Shown: positions 25,631 to 34,272, counted from the stretch's first letter. The stretch is 64,000 nucleotides of DNA from Cylindrospermum sp. NIES-4074 (GCA_003994795.1 AP018269.1:5853662-5917661); one strand, 5' to 3'. Translations and numbers: made by a program. Notes: generated by a model not told the origin, from the sequence alone.

Positions 25631-26260
25631 ATGTCATTTGAGCTGATTTCACTAGAAAATATCCAGGAAATTGCCCATAGCTACGGTTATTGGGCGATTT
25701 TCTTGGGAATTTTGCTAGAAAATTTGGGCATTCCTCTTCCTGGTGAAACCGTGACCCTAGTAGGTGGTTTCCTCGCTGGTAGTGATGAACTAAATTACTG
25801 GCTGGTTCTCGGTGATGCCGTTACTGGTGCTGTAATTGGCGGCACTTGTGGCTATTGGATTGGGAAAGTGGGCGGTTGGCCTTTACTGCTAAAAATTGGC
25901 GGGTTGTTCCGAATTTCCGAAGTCAAACTGTTGAGTATTAAAGAGCAATTTAGTCAAAATGCAGGTAAAACCGTATTTATTGGGCGATTTTTAGCATTAT
26001 TGCGAGTTTTTGCTGCGCCACTAGCTGGCATAGCCGAAATGCCCTTTGGAGAGTTCTTTGCATACAACTTAGCAGGAGCGACTGCTTGGGCTAGCGTGAT
26101 GGTGACATTAGCTTTCTTTGCTGGTAAAGTCGTCTCTTTAGAACAATTGGTTGCTTGGGTAGGTCAATTTGCGATCGCCGCATTACTGATTGTGATTGCC
26201 TTAATAGTTATCCCTTTGTGGTGGGAATCCCGCCAAGTCAAAAATTCATTAGAGGAATAA
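25631..26260 (+). CDS. DedA-family membrane protein
   Basis: 209 aa with about five hydrophobic segments. YGYWAIFLGILLENLGIPLPGE is the DedA N-terminal hallmark, and FIGRFLALLRVFAAPLAGIAEM followed by FGEFFAYNLAGATAWA is the conserved G-x-x-x-R-F-x-P-x-x-R-x-like core, here with Leu/Ala changes. The family includes polyprenyl-phosphate and phospholipid flippases (UptA, DedA). The protein is in the inner membrane. It converges on argG. Confidence 0.88.
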   Translation: MSFELISLENIQEIAHSYGYWAIFLGILLENLGIPLPGETVTLVGGFLAGSDELNYWLVLGDAVTGAVIGGTCGYWIGKVGGWPLLLKIGGLFRISEVKLLSIKEQFSQNAGKTVFIGRFLALLRVFAAPLAGIAEMPFGEFFAYNLAGATAWASVMVTLAFFAGKVVSLEQLVAWVGQFAIAALLIVIALIVIPLWWESRQVKNSLEE

Positions 26261-26316
26261 TCAAGTTTTGGATTTTGAGATTGAGGATTAATCCAAAATC
26301 CAAAATCCAAAATTGA

Positions 26317-27519
26317 CTAGCCTCTAGTCTGCTGCGCCCAAATGCGGGTTGGTAGACCCCAAACATAGATAAAGCCTTCAGCGGCCTTGTGGTCAAATTG
26401 GTCTTCAGCACCGTAAGTTGCCAAATCGGGACTGTAGAGAGATTGATCACTCCAACGACCGACGATTGTGGCATTACCCTTGAAAAGTTTTACCCGCACA
26501 ACTCCAGACACTCGCTCTTGTGTCTTTTGAATAAAGGCATCTAATGCCCCTTTAAGCGGACTGTACCATAGACCGTTGTAGACAAGTTGAGTATAAGTTT
26601 CTTCCAAACCCCGCTTGTAGTGGCTCACATCTGCCGTTAAAGTCAGGCTTTCTAAATCACGATGAGCCTGAATTAGCACCACCATAGCGGGTGATTCATA
26701 GATTTCTCGTGATTTGATGCCCACCAGACGGTTTTCAATCATATCAATCCGCCCGATACCGTGATTTCCTACCGTTTGATTGAGTTGTTCAATTAGCTCA
26801 ACTGGGTTTTTGGCTGTCCCGTTGAGGGTGGTAGGAATGCCGTTATTGAAACCGATTTCAATATATTCTGGCTCATTGGGAGTTTCTGCGATCGCCTTTG
26901 TCATTTGATAAATTTCTTCTGGTGGCTCAAATGACGGGTCTTCCAGCAACCCAGCTTCGATACTGCGACCAAGCAAATTTTTATCAATACTGTAGGGAGA
27001 AGATTTTTTCACAGGTGCAGGGATGCCACATCGCTCACCATAGGCGATCGTTTGCTCCCTGCTCATCCCCCATTCTCGTGCTGGTGCGAGGATCTTCAAA
27101 TTAGGATTGAGAGCAGCACAGGAGACATCAAAGCGCACCTGGTCGTTACCTTTACCAGTACAACCATGTGCGATCGCATCAGCACCGTATTTTGCAGCTG
27201 CTTCTACTAATATTTTGGCAATCAGCGGTCGAGCTAGAGCAGTTCCTAGAGGATAGCGATTTTCATAAAGAGCATTAGCTTGAATAGCGGGAAAAGCATA
27301 ATCTTTAACAAAGCTATCTTTAACATCTGCCACGAGGGACTCACTAGCACCTGATTTCAGAGCTTTTTCGCGAATTGGCTCTAATTCATCTCCTTGACCT
27401 AAATCTGCTGCAAGTGTAATCACCTCCTCCACACCCCACTCGTTCATCAAATAAGGGATGCAAACAGAAGTATCAACTCCACCAGAATATGCCAAGACAA
27501 CCTTTTTAGCGCGACCCAT
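26317..27519 (-). CDS. argG: Argininosuccinate synthase
   Basis: A 400-aa ATP-dependent enzyme joining citrulline and aspartate in arginine synthesis. The PP-loop [10 protein letters not shown] is at about 10-19; further family blocks are [30 protein letters not shown] and [20 protein letters not shown]. The length is standard. The gene is separate from other arginine genes, as is usual in cyanobacteria. Confidence 0.97.
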   Translation of the reverse strand: MGRAKKVVLAYSGGVDTSVCIPYLMNEWGVEEVITLAADLGQGDELEPIREKALKSGASESLVADVKDSFVKDYAFPAIQANALYENRYPLGTALARPLIAKILVEAAAKYGADAIAHGCTGKGNDQVRFDVSCAALNPNLKILAPAREWGMSREQTIAYGERCGIPAPVKKSSPYSIDKNLLGRSIEAGLLEDPSFEPPEEIYQMTKAIAETPNEPEYIEIGFNNGIPTTLNGTAKNPVELIEQLNQTVGNHGIGRIDMIENRLVGIKSREIYESPAMVVLIQAHRDLESLTLTADVSHYKRGLEETYTQLVYNGLWYSPLKGALDAFIQKTQERVSGVVRVKLFKGNATIVGRWSDQSLYSPDLATYGAEDQFDHKAAEGFIYVWGLPTRIWAQQTRG

Positions 27520-27637
27520 TAGTTTCTCCAGTTAGGAAAACAAAGAATGAGTCATTATTATATCTGACTAAACTCTGTATATTTTTTTGATGCAACAACC
27601 TATTGGGTAATTAACCGCAAACCCAAACAATATAGCA

Positions 27638-27760
27638 AAGTGCTGAGTGCTGAGTGCTGAGGAGCCAGCCGCGTGGGCGGGTTTCCCGACTTGAGGAGCC
27701 ACTGCGTTGCGGGGGTTCCCCCCGTTGAAGCAAGTGGCGTCGGACTGGCGTTGCTGAGTA
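27638..27760. repeat. Heptamer repeats interrupted by a ~92-bp GC-rich element
   Basis: GTGCTGA units at about 27640-27660 are followed by an element at 27661-27752 (GAGCCAGCCGCG, GAGCCACTGCGTTG, GAAGCAAGTGGCG), then another GCTGAG. The element is homologous to the one at 6217-6315 in reverse orientation. Confidence 0.75.
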
Positions 27761-27955
27761 TAAACCTAGTTGCTTCAAGGCTTTGAGGAATCAACACCGT
27801 CCTAACCACCGAGAAGGTTGCTATACAAACTATCTGGGTTAATTTCCTGATTATTCTCTTCAGAGAGATTAGTATTGGCATTCACTTTTAGGGAATACCA
27901 AAAAATCAATAGTGCATTATATTTTTCCTGTAGAACAGGCGTCTCGCCTGTTTTG

Positions 27956-28035
27956 GGCGGGCAAGACTTGTACTGAGCTTGTCGAACGCGAACAGCGTCT
28001 CGTAGAGAAGTATGCCCACCCCACAAGAGTTTTAT
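27956..28035. repeat. Dispersed 80-bp repeat, copy 1
   Basis: Starts GGGCGGGCAAGACTTGTACT and ends ATGCCCACCCCACAAGAG plus T-rich sequence, so its ends GGGCGGGCA and ATGCCCACCC are roughly complementary. Full copy again at 63154-63234, and a copy lacking 23 internal bases at 53612-53669. Confidence 0.85.
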
Positions 28036-28073
28036 CAAATTGACTAAATAAACTAGTAACGCACCAAATTTGC

Positions 28074-28685
28074 CTAAATCTGCAATGATGAAGTCGTCTC
28101 TTGCAAATACCCCGCAGCCACAGAATCATCAATCACTTGCAACACAAACGGCCAGAGTTCCGGCATCCCCGTCTCTACAGGAGCCATTCGTTTCATTGCT
28201 TGATCTCGTGTAATCCCATAAATCAGCCAAGTCCCGCCATGATTTTGCTGATTGTGTAGCAAAGGCTGTATTCTATCTAAGGAAGCGGCAAATCTGGCTG
28301 TAGGCGTTTCCCTGGCTTCAAACTCTTGCCAAAGTAAACGCAACTCTTCACCTTGCTCTGTTGGTAATAGTCCGAATAAGCGGATAGCTGCTTGTGCTTC
28401 TAGGTCTGCTTTATTTTGATTTGCCTGGACATCGTAGCAGAAGATATCGCCGACATCGATTTCTACCAAGTCGTGAATCAGCAACATTTTCATGGCGTGG
28501 GAGATATCCACCCCCGCAGGAGCATATTCTGCTAAAGCGATCGCCATTACTGCCAAATGCCATGAATGTTCGGCGCTATTTTCTCGCCGTGAACCACCAA
28601 CAAGAGAAGTTTGGCGTAGCACTTGTTTGAGGCGGTCAATCTCGATAATGAATTGAATTTGTTGAGTTAGTCGGTTGGTTGTCAC
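28074..28685 (-). CDS. HD-domain phosphohydrolase (YfbR/HDDC2-like)
   Basis: 203 aa starting at GTG 28685, with GGGAG upstream. The HD fold motifs are ENSAEHSWHLAVMA (metal-binding His) and LLIHDLVEIDVGD (HD), followed by a conserved downstream Asp region (FAASLDRIQPLLHN). The family includes 5'-deoxynucleotidases acting on dNMPs. It lies just downstream of a terminator-like hairpin (28704-28745) of the tandem array, so it may be expressed by read-through of it or from its own promoter. Confidence 0.85.
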   Translation of the reverse strand: MTTNRLTQQIQFIIEIDRLKQVLRQTSLVGGSRRENSAEHSWHLAVMAIALAEYAPAGVDISHAMKMLLIHDLVEIDVGDIFCYDVQANQNKADLEAQAAIRLFGLLPTEQGEELRLLWQEFEARETPTARFAASLDRIQPLLHNQQNHGGTWLIYGITRDQAMKRMAPVETGMPELWPFVLQVIDDSVAAGYLQETTSSLQI

Positions 28686-28703
28686 GTTCGCACTACTCCC
28701 ATC

Positions 28704-28775
28704 AAAAAGCGCCTGGGAGTGTTACCGTGTTTCCACCCCAAGCGCCTTCTGTTTTCAACATTGCTCCTCACACAC
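28704..28775 (-). ncRNA. Tandem small-RNA/minigene unit A
   Basis: Minus-strand unit of about 72 nt: a predicted start near 28775, leader GTGTGAGGAGCAATGTTG, then an invariant hairpin (GCGCTTGGGGTG ... CACTCCCAGGCGC, loop containing GGAAACACGG) ending in five T. An 18-codon frame (MLKTEGAWGG...) runs from the AUG through the hairpin to UGA. The same structure recurs in units B and C. Function unknown. Confidence 0.6.
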
Positions 28776-28781
28776 GACTAA

Positions 28782-28810
28782 ATATTATCACGAGTTAAAT
28801 TAAATGGCAA
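28782..28810 (-). promoter_or_regulatory. Sigma70-like promoter of unit A
   Basis: On the minus strand, TTGCCA (28810-28805) is separated by exactly 17 nt from TAATAT (28787-28782). Unit B has the same TTGCCA with 17-nt spacing to TAAAGT. Confidence 0.65.
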
Positions 28811-28847
28811 GTATATTGAACAACATTTTTTAAATTGTATAAAACAT

Positions 28848-28920
28848 AAAAAGCGCCTGGGAGTGTTACCGTGTTTCCACCCCAAGCGCTTTTTATATTC
28901 AACAATACTCCTCACACAAC
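28848..28920 (-). ncRNA. Tandem small-RNA/minigene unit B
   Basis: Second unit, 144 bp from A. Its leader GTGTGAGGAGT is an exact 11-nt complement of the Yfr1 core motif. The hairpin is identical to that of A and C, with A5 and T5 flanks. The promoter is TTGCCA-N17-TAAAGT. Confidence 0.6.
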
Positions 28921-29010
28921 TGAACTTTATCATTAGTTGAATTAAATGGCAAGTATATTGAGTCGTAGTGATAAAACTGGATGAAATCAGGCATTTTTGG
29001 CATTGAAAAT

Positions 29011-29083
29011 AAAAAGCGCCTGGGAGTGTTACCGTGTTTCCACCCCAAGCGCTTTTTATATTCAACAATGCTCCTCACACACG
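29011..29083 (-). ncRNA. Tandem small-RNA/minigene unit C
   Basis: Third unit, 163 bp from B and closest to purH (stop at 29173). The hairpin and leader (GTGTGAGGAGCATTG) are conserved, but the upstream promoter has diverged (TATCGT at the -10 position and no TTGCCA). It may also act as the purH terminator. Confidence 0.55.
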
Positions 29084-29172
29084 ACTAAACGATATCACTG
29101 CTGGAAGCAATCGGCTAGGGTACTGAGTGACACTTTATAAACTGCACTATCCAGCAAGAAGAATCGCCTCAT

Positions 29173-30696
29173 TTAGTGTAAGAAGTGACGTACTCCCGTA
29201 AACACCATCACTAAACCTAGTTCGTTAGCGGCTTTAATCACAACTTGATCTCGCAAACTTCCCCCTGGTTGGACAATGGCTTTAATGCCGGCATCTGCGG
29301 CAGTTTTTACGGAATCATCAAAGGGGAAAAATCCGTCGCTGGCTAAGATTGCACCTTTGGCTTTTTCCCCTGCTTGTTCTAGGGCAATTTTTACTGAGCC
29401 GACACGGTTCATTTGACCAGCACCTACTCCTAGTGTAGCGCGATCGCCACTCACAACAATGGCATTGGATTTAACGTGTTTGCAAACCTTCCACGCAAAC
29501 AGCAATTCTGTTAATTCTTCGGGGGTGGGTTGACGTTCGGTGACGACTTGCCATTGACTTGTGTCAGCAATGACATCATCAGCACCTTGCACCAAAAAAC
29601 CGCCAGCGATCGCTTTCACAGTTTCTTTGGGGCCGCTCACCAAATCTGGTAAAATCAAAATGCGAACATTAGCTTTTGCTGCCAGAACTTCTTGAGCATC
29701 GGCATCACAACCAGGGGCAACAACGCATTCTAAAAAGGTTTTGGTTAATTCCCTGGCTGTGTCCCCGTCAATGGAACGATTAAGGGCGACAATGCCACCA
29801 AAAGCAGAAATCGGGTCAGCATGAAAAGCCTTTTGGTAAGCTGCATGGATGGTGTCACCTTCAGCGGTGCCACAAGGGTTAGTATGTTTGATAATTGTGG
29901 CGGCGGGGGTGTCGGTGAATTCAGAAATGATCCGCCGTGCTGCTTCTAAATCAACTAAGTTATTGTAGCTAAGTTCTTTACCTTGCAATTTGGTCGCAGC
30001 AGCCCATCCTGTGAGTGTTGTACCAGTTTGATACCATCCTGCGCTTTGGTGGGGATTTTCGCCGTAGCGGAGGGGTTGCAGTTGTTGTCCGGTGAGGGTG
30101 TATTCTGGAGAAGTGCCAGCGAGGTAAGATGCGATCGCTTGATCATAACTTCCAGTGTGCAAAAATCCTTTTAACGCGCACTTTTGGCGAAATTCTAAAG
30201 ATGCTTCCCCGGCGTTTTGGCGTAATTCTTGCAAATACTCGCTATATTGACCAGGGTCACACAATACGGTAAGATGGGCAAAGTTTTTGGATGATGCCCT
30301 TAACATTGCTGGGCCACCGATATCAATTTGCTCAACTGCCTCAGCTAATGTTACACCTGGTTTGGCGATCGCTTCCACAAAAGGATAAAGATTCACCACC
30401 ACCAAATCAATAGGGCGAATTTGGTTATTTTCCAAATCTGTCAAATCTTGCGCCACATCCCGCCGTGCTAAAATTCCTCCATGAATTCGGGGATGCAGTG
30501 TTTTAACTCGACCGCCTAAAATTTCTGGAGAACCTGTATAATCAGCAACTTTTGTCACTGGTAGCCCTGCATCTTTGAGGGCTTGGGCTGTTCCCCCACT
30601 GCTGATTAAATCAAATTCAAATTCTTCAACTAAACTTCGGGCTAAGTCAATTAAACCAGTTTTGTTAGATACACTCAGCAGGGCTAGACGCGCCAT
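29173..30696 (-). CDS. purH: Bifunctional AICAR formyltransferase/IMP cyclohydrolase
   Basis: 507 aa catalysing the last two steps of IMP synthesis. The N-terminal cyclohydrolase domain starts ALLSVSNKTGLIDLARSL and includes SGGTAQALKDAG and GRVKTLHPRIHGGIL. The C-terminal formyltransferase has the catalytic KHTNPCGTA, SAFGGIVALN and SDGFFPFDDSV. The length is normal. The tandem RNA units lie directly downstream. Confidence 0.97.
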   Translation of the reverse strand: MARLALLSVSNKTGLIDLARSLVEEFEFDLISSGGTAQALKDAGLPVTKVADYTGSPEILGGRVKTLHPRIHGGILARRDVAQDLTDLENNQIRPIDLVVVNLYPFVEAIAKPGVTLAEAVEQIDIGGPAMLRASSKNFAHLTVLCDPGQYSEYLQELRQNAGEASLEFRQKCALKGFLHTGSYDQAIASYLAGTSPEYTLTGQQLQPLRYGENPHQSAGWYQTGTTLTGWAAATKLQGKELSYNNLVDLEAARRIISEFTDTPAATIIKHTNPCGTAEGDTIHAAYQKAFHADPISAFGGIVALNRSIDGDTARELTKTFLECVVAPGCDADAQEVLAAKANVRILILPDLVSGPKETVKAIAGGFLVQGADDVIADTSQWQVVTERQPTPEELTELLFAWKVCKHVKSNAIVVSGDRATLGVGAGQMNRVGSVKIALEQAGEKAKGAILASDGFFPFDDSVKTAADAGIKAIVQPGGSLRDQVVIKAANELGLVMVFTGVRHFLH

Positions 30697-30809
30697 AATT
30701 CCCCAGGTTCCTAAAAATTGAGAGCAGAAAATTATTTTACTGCGATCTGCGAGGAACAGTATGCTAGTTGACGGAGATAGGGATTTAAATGAGTTCAGCT
30801 AAGAAAATT

Positions 30810-30905
30810 GTAGGTTGGGTTGAGGGATGTTCGCGGAGCGTGCCGGAGGCATAACCCAACATTAGCAAAAATTAGTTTGGTTTCACTTCGTTTAACCCAA
30901 CCTAC
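30810..30905. repeat. GTAGGTTGGGTT inverted-repeat element
   Basis: GTAGGTTGGGTT (30810-30821) is inverted at 30894-30905. The interior contains a GC-rich repeat (TTCGCGGAGCGTGCCGGAGG). It is the common cyanobacterial 'AACCCAACCTAC' palindromic element and has no gene. Confidence 0.8.
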
Positions 30906-30957
30906 AGTTACATTTTTGTTTTTCGCGTTAATTGATAATTAATTCAGCCTAAATTTT

Positions 30958-31155
30958 TCAGAATGTCCCCCTAAATGCAGCATAGGCAAGGGTAAGGATA
31001 ATTGGGATAATGATAGGGATAGCAACAATAAGTCCTGTTTTACCAATACGGATTTCTTTCCCATCAGTTTTCAGCAGAGCAATTACAGCTGCGGTTCCCA
31101 TAAAAATCCAAAGGAATCCAAAGACGATAAAGATAGTAAATACTGACTCATTCAT
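30958..31155 (-). CDS. Small membrane protein
   Basis: 65 aa with two hydrophobic helices (about 5-28 and 41-60) joined by a short charged loop (KTDGKEIRIGKTG). I do not recognise it. It begins only about 15 bp from the trailing end of the CRISPR array and faces away from it. No sequence link to cas proteins is seen. Confidence 0.55.
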   Translation of the reverse strand: MNESVFTIFIVFGFLWIFMGTAAVIALLKTDGKEIRIGKTGLIVAIPIIIPIILTLAYAAFRGTF

Positions 31156-31170
31156 AATTCGTTTTACTAT

Positions 31171-32505
31171 ATTTCAATCTCTAAAAAGGATTTTGGTGAA
31201 TTGCAATTTTACCATTCTTGCCTTCCCAAGGTTTAACTTTTCTGTTTCAATCCCTAAGAGGGATTTTGGTGAATTGCAATTTTATCGCAAGTATCCAATG
31301 TTTGATGAAAATGCGTTTCAATCCCTAATAGGGATTTTGGTGAATTGCAATATTTACTATCAGTAGTACCGTATTTCTGTTGGCAGGTTTCAATCCCTAA
31401 TAGGGATTTTGGTGAATTGCAATCACCAGGTACGGGAGAAAAAATATTACCAGAGTAGTTTCAATCCCTAATAGGGATTTTGGTGAATTGCAATGCTTCA
31501 CTAAAATATCTACATAGTCAGCCTTGGAGTTTCAATCCCTAATAGGGATTTTGGTGAATTGCAATTTGCCCTCTACTGCCCAAGTCGCGGTAGCAGTTCG
31601 TTTCAATCCCTAATAGGGATTTTGGTGAATTGCAATTGAAGAGAATCTAGAGCTGTAAAGCGCGGAGAACGAAATGGTTTCAATCCCTAATAGGGATTTT
31701 GGTGAATTGCAATTTATCCTCCTGGATATGTATACATTGTAATTGTGTTTCAATCCCTAATAGGGATTTTGGTGAATTGCAATGCGGACAGCTTGCATCG
31801 CACAGTGTAATTTCATGGTTTCAATCCCTAATAGGGATTTTGGTGAATTGCAATATAACTTGCACTATGATTGTTTCAATATTGAATAGAGTTTCAATCC
31901 CTAATAGGGATTTTGGTGAATTGCAATAAAGTAGAGGAAGCATCTAAGTCTTTTGTAAACGTGTTTCAATCCCTAATAGGGATTTTGGTGAATTGCAATA
32001 ATGCAGTAATTGATAAAATTGCAGGGAAAAAATGTTTCAATCCCTAATAGGGATTTTGGTGAATTGCAATTTGAATCCTCCAATCTGCTCGGCAGGATGG
32101 AGAAGATGTTTCAATCCCTAATAGGGATTTTGGTGAATTGCAATTCCTGTATTTAGTGGAATTCAAGCAACTTATCTCGTTTCAATCCCTAATAGGGATT
32201 TTGGTGAATTGCAATACTGCATAAACGGCTGTGTCACCGCTGCCAGTTTTGTTTCAATCCCTAATAGGGATTTTGGTGAATTGCAATTTTGCTTCTCAAA
32301 CTCCATCACCTCTTGCTTGCAGTTTCAATCCCTAATAGGGATTTTGGTGAATTGCAATGGCATGGCTTCTACTATCTTTGGATGCTGCGCTGTGTTTCAA
32401 TCCCTAATAGGGATTTTGGTGAATTGCAATGCTATTAGAACAACGCAGGAAAAATGCATCTCAAATAAGTTTCAATCCCTAATAGGGATTTTGGTGAATT
32501 GCAAT
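31171..32505 (-). CRISPR. CRISPR array, 19 repeats of 37 bp, 18 spacers
   Basis: Repeats begin GTTTCAATCCCTAATAGGGA and end TTTTGGTGAATTGCAAT. Starts are at 31171, 31244, 31315, 31387, 31458, 31529, 31600, 31677, 31747, 31818, 31891, 31963, 32034, 32108, 32179, 32251, 32322, 32394 and 32469. Spacers are 33-40 bp. The two leftmost repeats are mutated (31171 with four changes, 31244 with one), so the left is the old end. Read on the minus strand the repeat ends ATTGAAAC, the usual 5' handle of crRNAs, so transcription is leftward from a leader at the right. No cas gene lies within the window. Confidence 0.98.
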
Positions 32506-32760
32506 AGCGGGCTTCTGAAACCCAGACTGTATTTAGTTTTCAAGGTGCGGTTGCGCGGATCGATCATCAATATACCATTCCAGCCGTTGCTTGGGAAGAG
32601 GGCGAAGAAAAAAAATCGCCGAAACCCTTTTGTGTGAAGCATTTCAGAGTTTGCGCGGATCGTAATTGGCATAAAAGAGGCTGAAATCCTTGCAGTGATT
32701 GAGATAGAAGCATTTTTTTTAGTCATTGAATTTCTACACCCACCCATCCGCGCAACCTAG
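32506..32760 (-). promoter_or_regulatory. CRISPR leader region
   Basis: AT-rich, non-coding, and on the side of the intact repeats. On the minus strand it contains GGTTGCGCGGATGGGTGGGT, then ATCCGCGCAAACTCTGAAAT and ATCCGCGCAACC followed by CTTGAAAACTAAATACAG and GGGTTTCAGAAG just before the first repeat. Repeated CCGCGCAA motifs look like leader anchors. Confidence 0.65.
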
Positions 32761-32827
32761 CACCCAGAAGCCAAGCTAGGAGCGGTTTTTTGATGACAGC
32801 GATTTTCAGGTAAATAAACTCGCGGGG

Positions 32828-33090
32828 GTAGGGGCACAGCACTGCTCATTGGTGTCAACTTAAGCTCAACCCGTTGTCCCACAAACGTTTGACCCCACCC
32901 CTCAATCCCTGCCCCTAATCCCCACTCCGTGGGGGCCCCGAGTTCCCCTCTTGAGGGGAGGGGAGGTTTTGCGTCAGCAAAGCCGGGGTGGGGTTCTTTG
33001 GGATTGGTTGGTAATTGAATAAGTTTGATATCACATCATTACGAGGGCTTCACCTTAAGTTGACACGTATGAGCACTGCTGTGCCCCTAC
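32828..33090. mobile_element. 263-bp MITE-like element with 37-bp terminal inverted repeats
   Basis: Left end (32828-32864) starts GTAGGGGCACAGCACTGCTC and ends GTGTCAACTTAAG; right end (33054-33090) is its inverse with 3 mismatches of 37. The interior carries a GC-rich palindrome (CCCCTCTTGAGGGGAGGGG) and no ORF. No clear target duplication is seen. Confidence 0.75.
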
Positions 33091-33205
33091 GATAGATGTG
33101 GTGCAAATAAATGAAAGCTGCTGGAATGTGAATTTTCTCTTCCTGTCCTTGCATACTTGGCATGAGAAGTGTAGTATTTCAGCCTTGATTCTTACCTGAT
33201 GACTC

Positions 33206-33832
33206 ATGACTAAAACCTTAGATTTTATTACCGTTCCCCCAGAAACAGAGACAGCACCTCAAGGTTTAATCGTCACTTTACACGGTTGGGGCGCAAATGC
33301 CCAGGATGTAGCATCACTATCGCCATATTTTAGCTTGCCTGGTTATCAATTCGTTTTTCCTGATGCACCTTTTCCCCATGCCTATTCTGCCATCGGGAAA
33401 GCGTGGTATGACTTGCGTCAAGAAAATATGTATCAAGGCTTGACAGAAAGTCGGCAATTGTTAATTGATTGGTTGCAATCCTTAGAGAGTAGCACTGGAA
33501 TACCTTTATCGCGCACTATTTTGAGTGGATTTTCTCAAGGTGGGGCGATGACTTTGGATGTAGGATTAACTTTGCCTCTGGCAGGTTTAGTTGTAATGAG
33601 TGGATATTTACATCCTGGTGCAGCAAAAACTGTTAAAAGTAGTTATCCCCCAACCGTGATTATGCACGGCAGACTTGATGAAGTCGTACCCCTAGCTGCT
33701 GCTGTTCAGGCACGGGAAACCTTAACATCTCTGGGCGTGGCGTTAGAGTACCATGAATTTAACATGGGACATGAAATCAGTCTCGATATGTTAGAGGTAC
33801 TACGAAATTTCGTCGTGAATAAAATAGGTTAG
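33206..33832 (+). CDS. Alpha/beta hydrolase (carboxylesterase/phospholipase family)
   Basis: 208 aa with the fold of bacterial carboxylesterase/acyl-protein-thioesterase-like enzymes. The oxyanion strand is VTLHGWGANAQD; the nucleophile elbow is GFSQGG; the acid is probably the Asp in HGRLDEVVP; the base is the His in NMGHEI. No signal peptide is seen, so it is cytoplasmic. The natural ester substrate is unknown. Confidence 0.9.
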   Translation: MTKTLDFITVPPETETAPQGLIVTLHGWGANAQDVASLSPYFSLPGYQFVFPDAPFPHAYSAIGKAWYDLRQENMYQGLTESRQLLIDWLQSLESSTGIPLSRTILSGFSQGGAMTLDVGLTLPLAGLVVMSGYLHPGAAKTVKSSYPPTVIMHGRLDEVVPLAAAVQARETLTSLGVALEYHEFNMGHEISLDMLEVLRNFVVNKIG

Positions 33833-33988
33833 TCTAGGTTACAAATTTTTTACAAATTCGGCTAGAAATCAGCGCAATTTTTACGAAATCAATGTCCACT
33901 AGTGAGTAAGATAGATGGGGTGGTTGCGTAAGGGCGCAACTTAACCTAAAGCTGAAGGCGAATGCTGCAAACGGGAGGGGCAACCATT

Positions 33989-34201
33989 ATGACAACTCTA
34001 AGCATTTCCAGAAAAGAAATTGCTGCCATGACTGCGGCAGAAGTTGAGGAATTGGCTACACGACTGGAGCTTGATAATTATAGTAATGCTTTTGAGGGTT
34101 TGAATGATTGGCATCTATTGCGAGCGATCGCATTTCAGCGTCCAGAGTTAGTAGAATCCTATATCCATCTCCTAGATTTAGAACCTTACGATGAAGCGTA
34201 G
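33989..34201 (+). CDS. Small conserved hypothetical protein
   Basis: 70 aa from the ATG at 33989, with an excellent ribosome binding site (GGGAGGGG 8 nt upstream). A start at 33962 would lie upstream of that site. The protein is helical and acidic (AAEVEELATRLELDNYSNAF, LVESYIHLLDLEPYDEA). I do not recognise a domain. It lies 71 bp before coaBC on the same strand and may be co-transcribed with it. Confidence 0.65.
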   Translation: MTTLSISRKEIAAMTAAEVEELATRLELDNYSNAFEGLNDWHLLRAIAFQRPELVESYIHLLDLEPYDEA

Positions 34202-34272
34202 CCGTTGGAGATTTGAAATTGGGGTTGACTGGCTAAAATCAGAAATGATCGGAATTTAAGCCAAAGATACCA

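Noticed and set aside
28704..28920. A plus-strand Yfr1 gene in the array
   Set aside because: The ACTCCTCACAC core is present on the plus strand in unit B, but no downstream terminator stem with a T run or well-spaced promoter exists there, while both exist on the minus strand. Kept only as an alternative in the findings.
28778..29068. 96-codon minus-strand ORF across array units B and C
   Set aside because: It merely joins the conserved hairpin segments of two repeat units in shifted frames. The repeat structure, not a protein, explains the conservation.
31010..32637. Several ORFs with SIPNRDFGELQ or SLIGILVNCN peptides
   Set aside because: These are translations of the CRISPR repeats and spacers, not genes.
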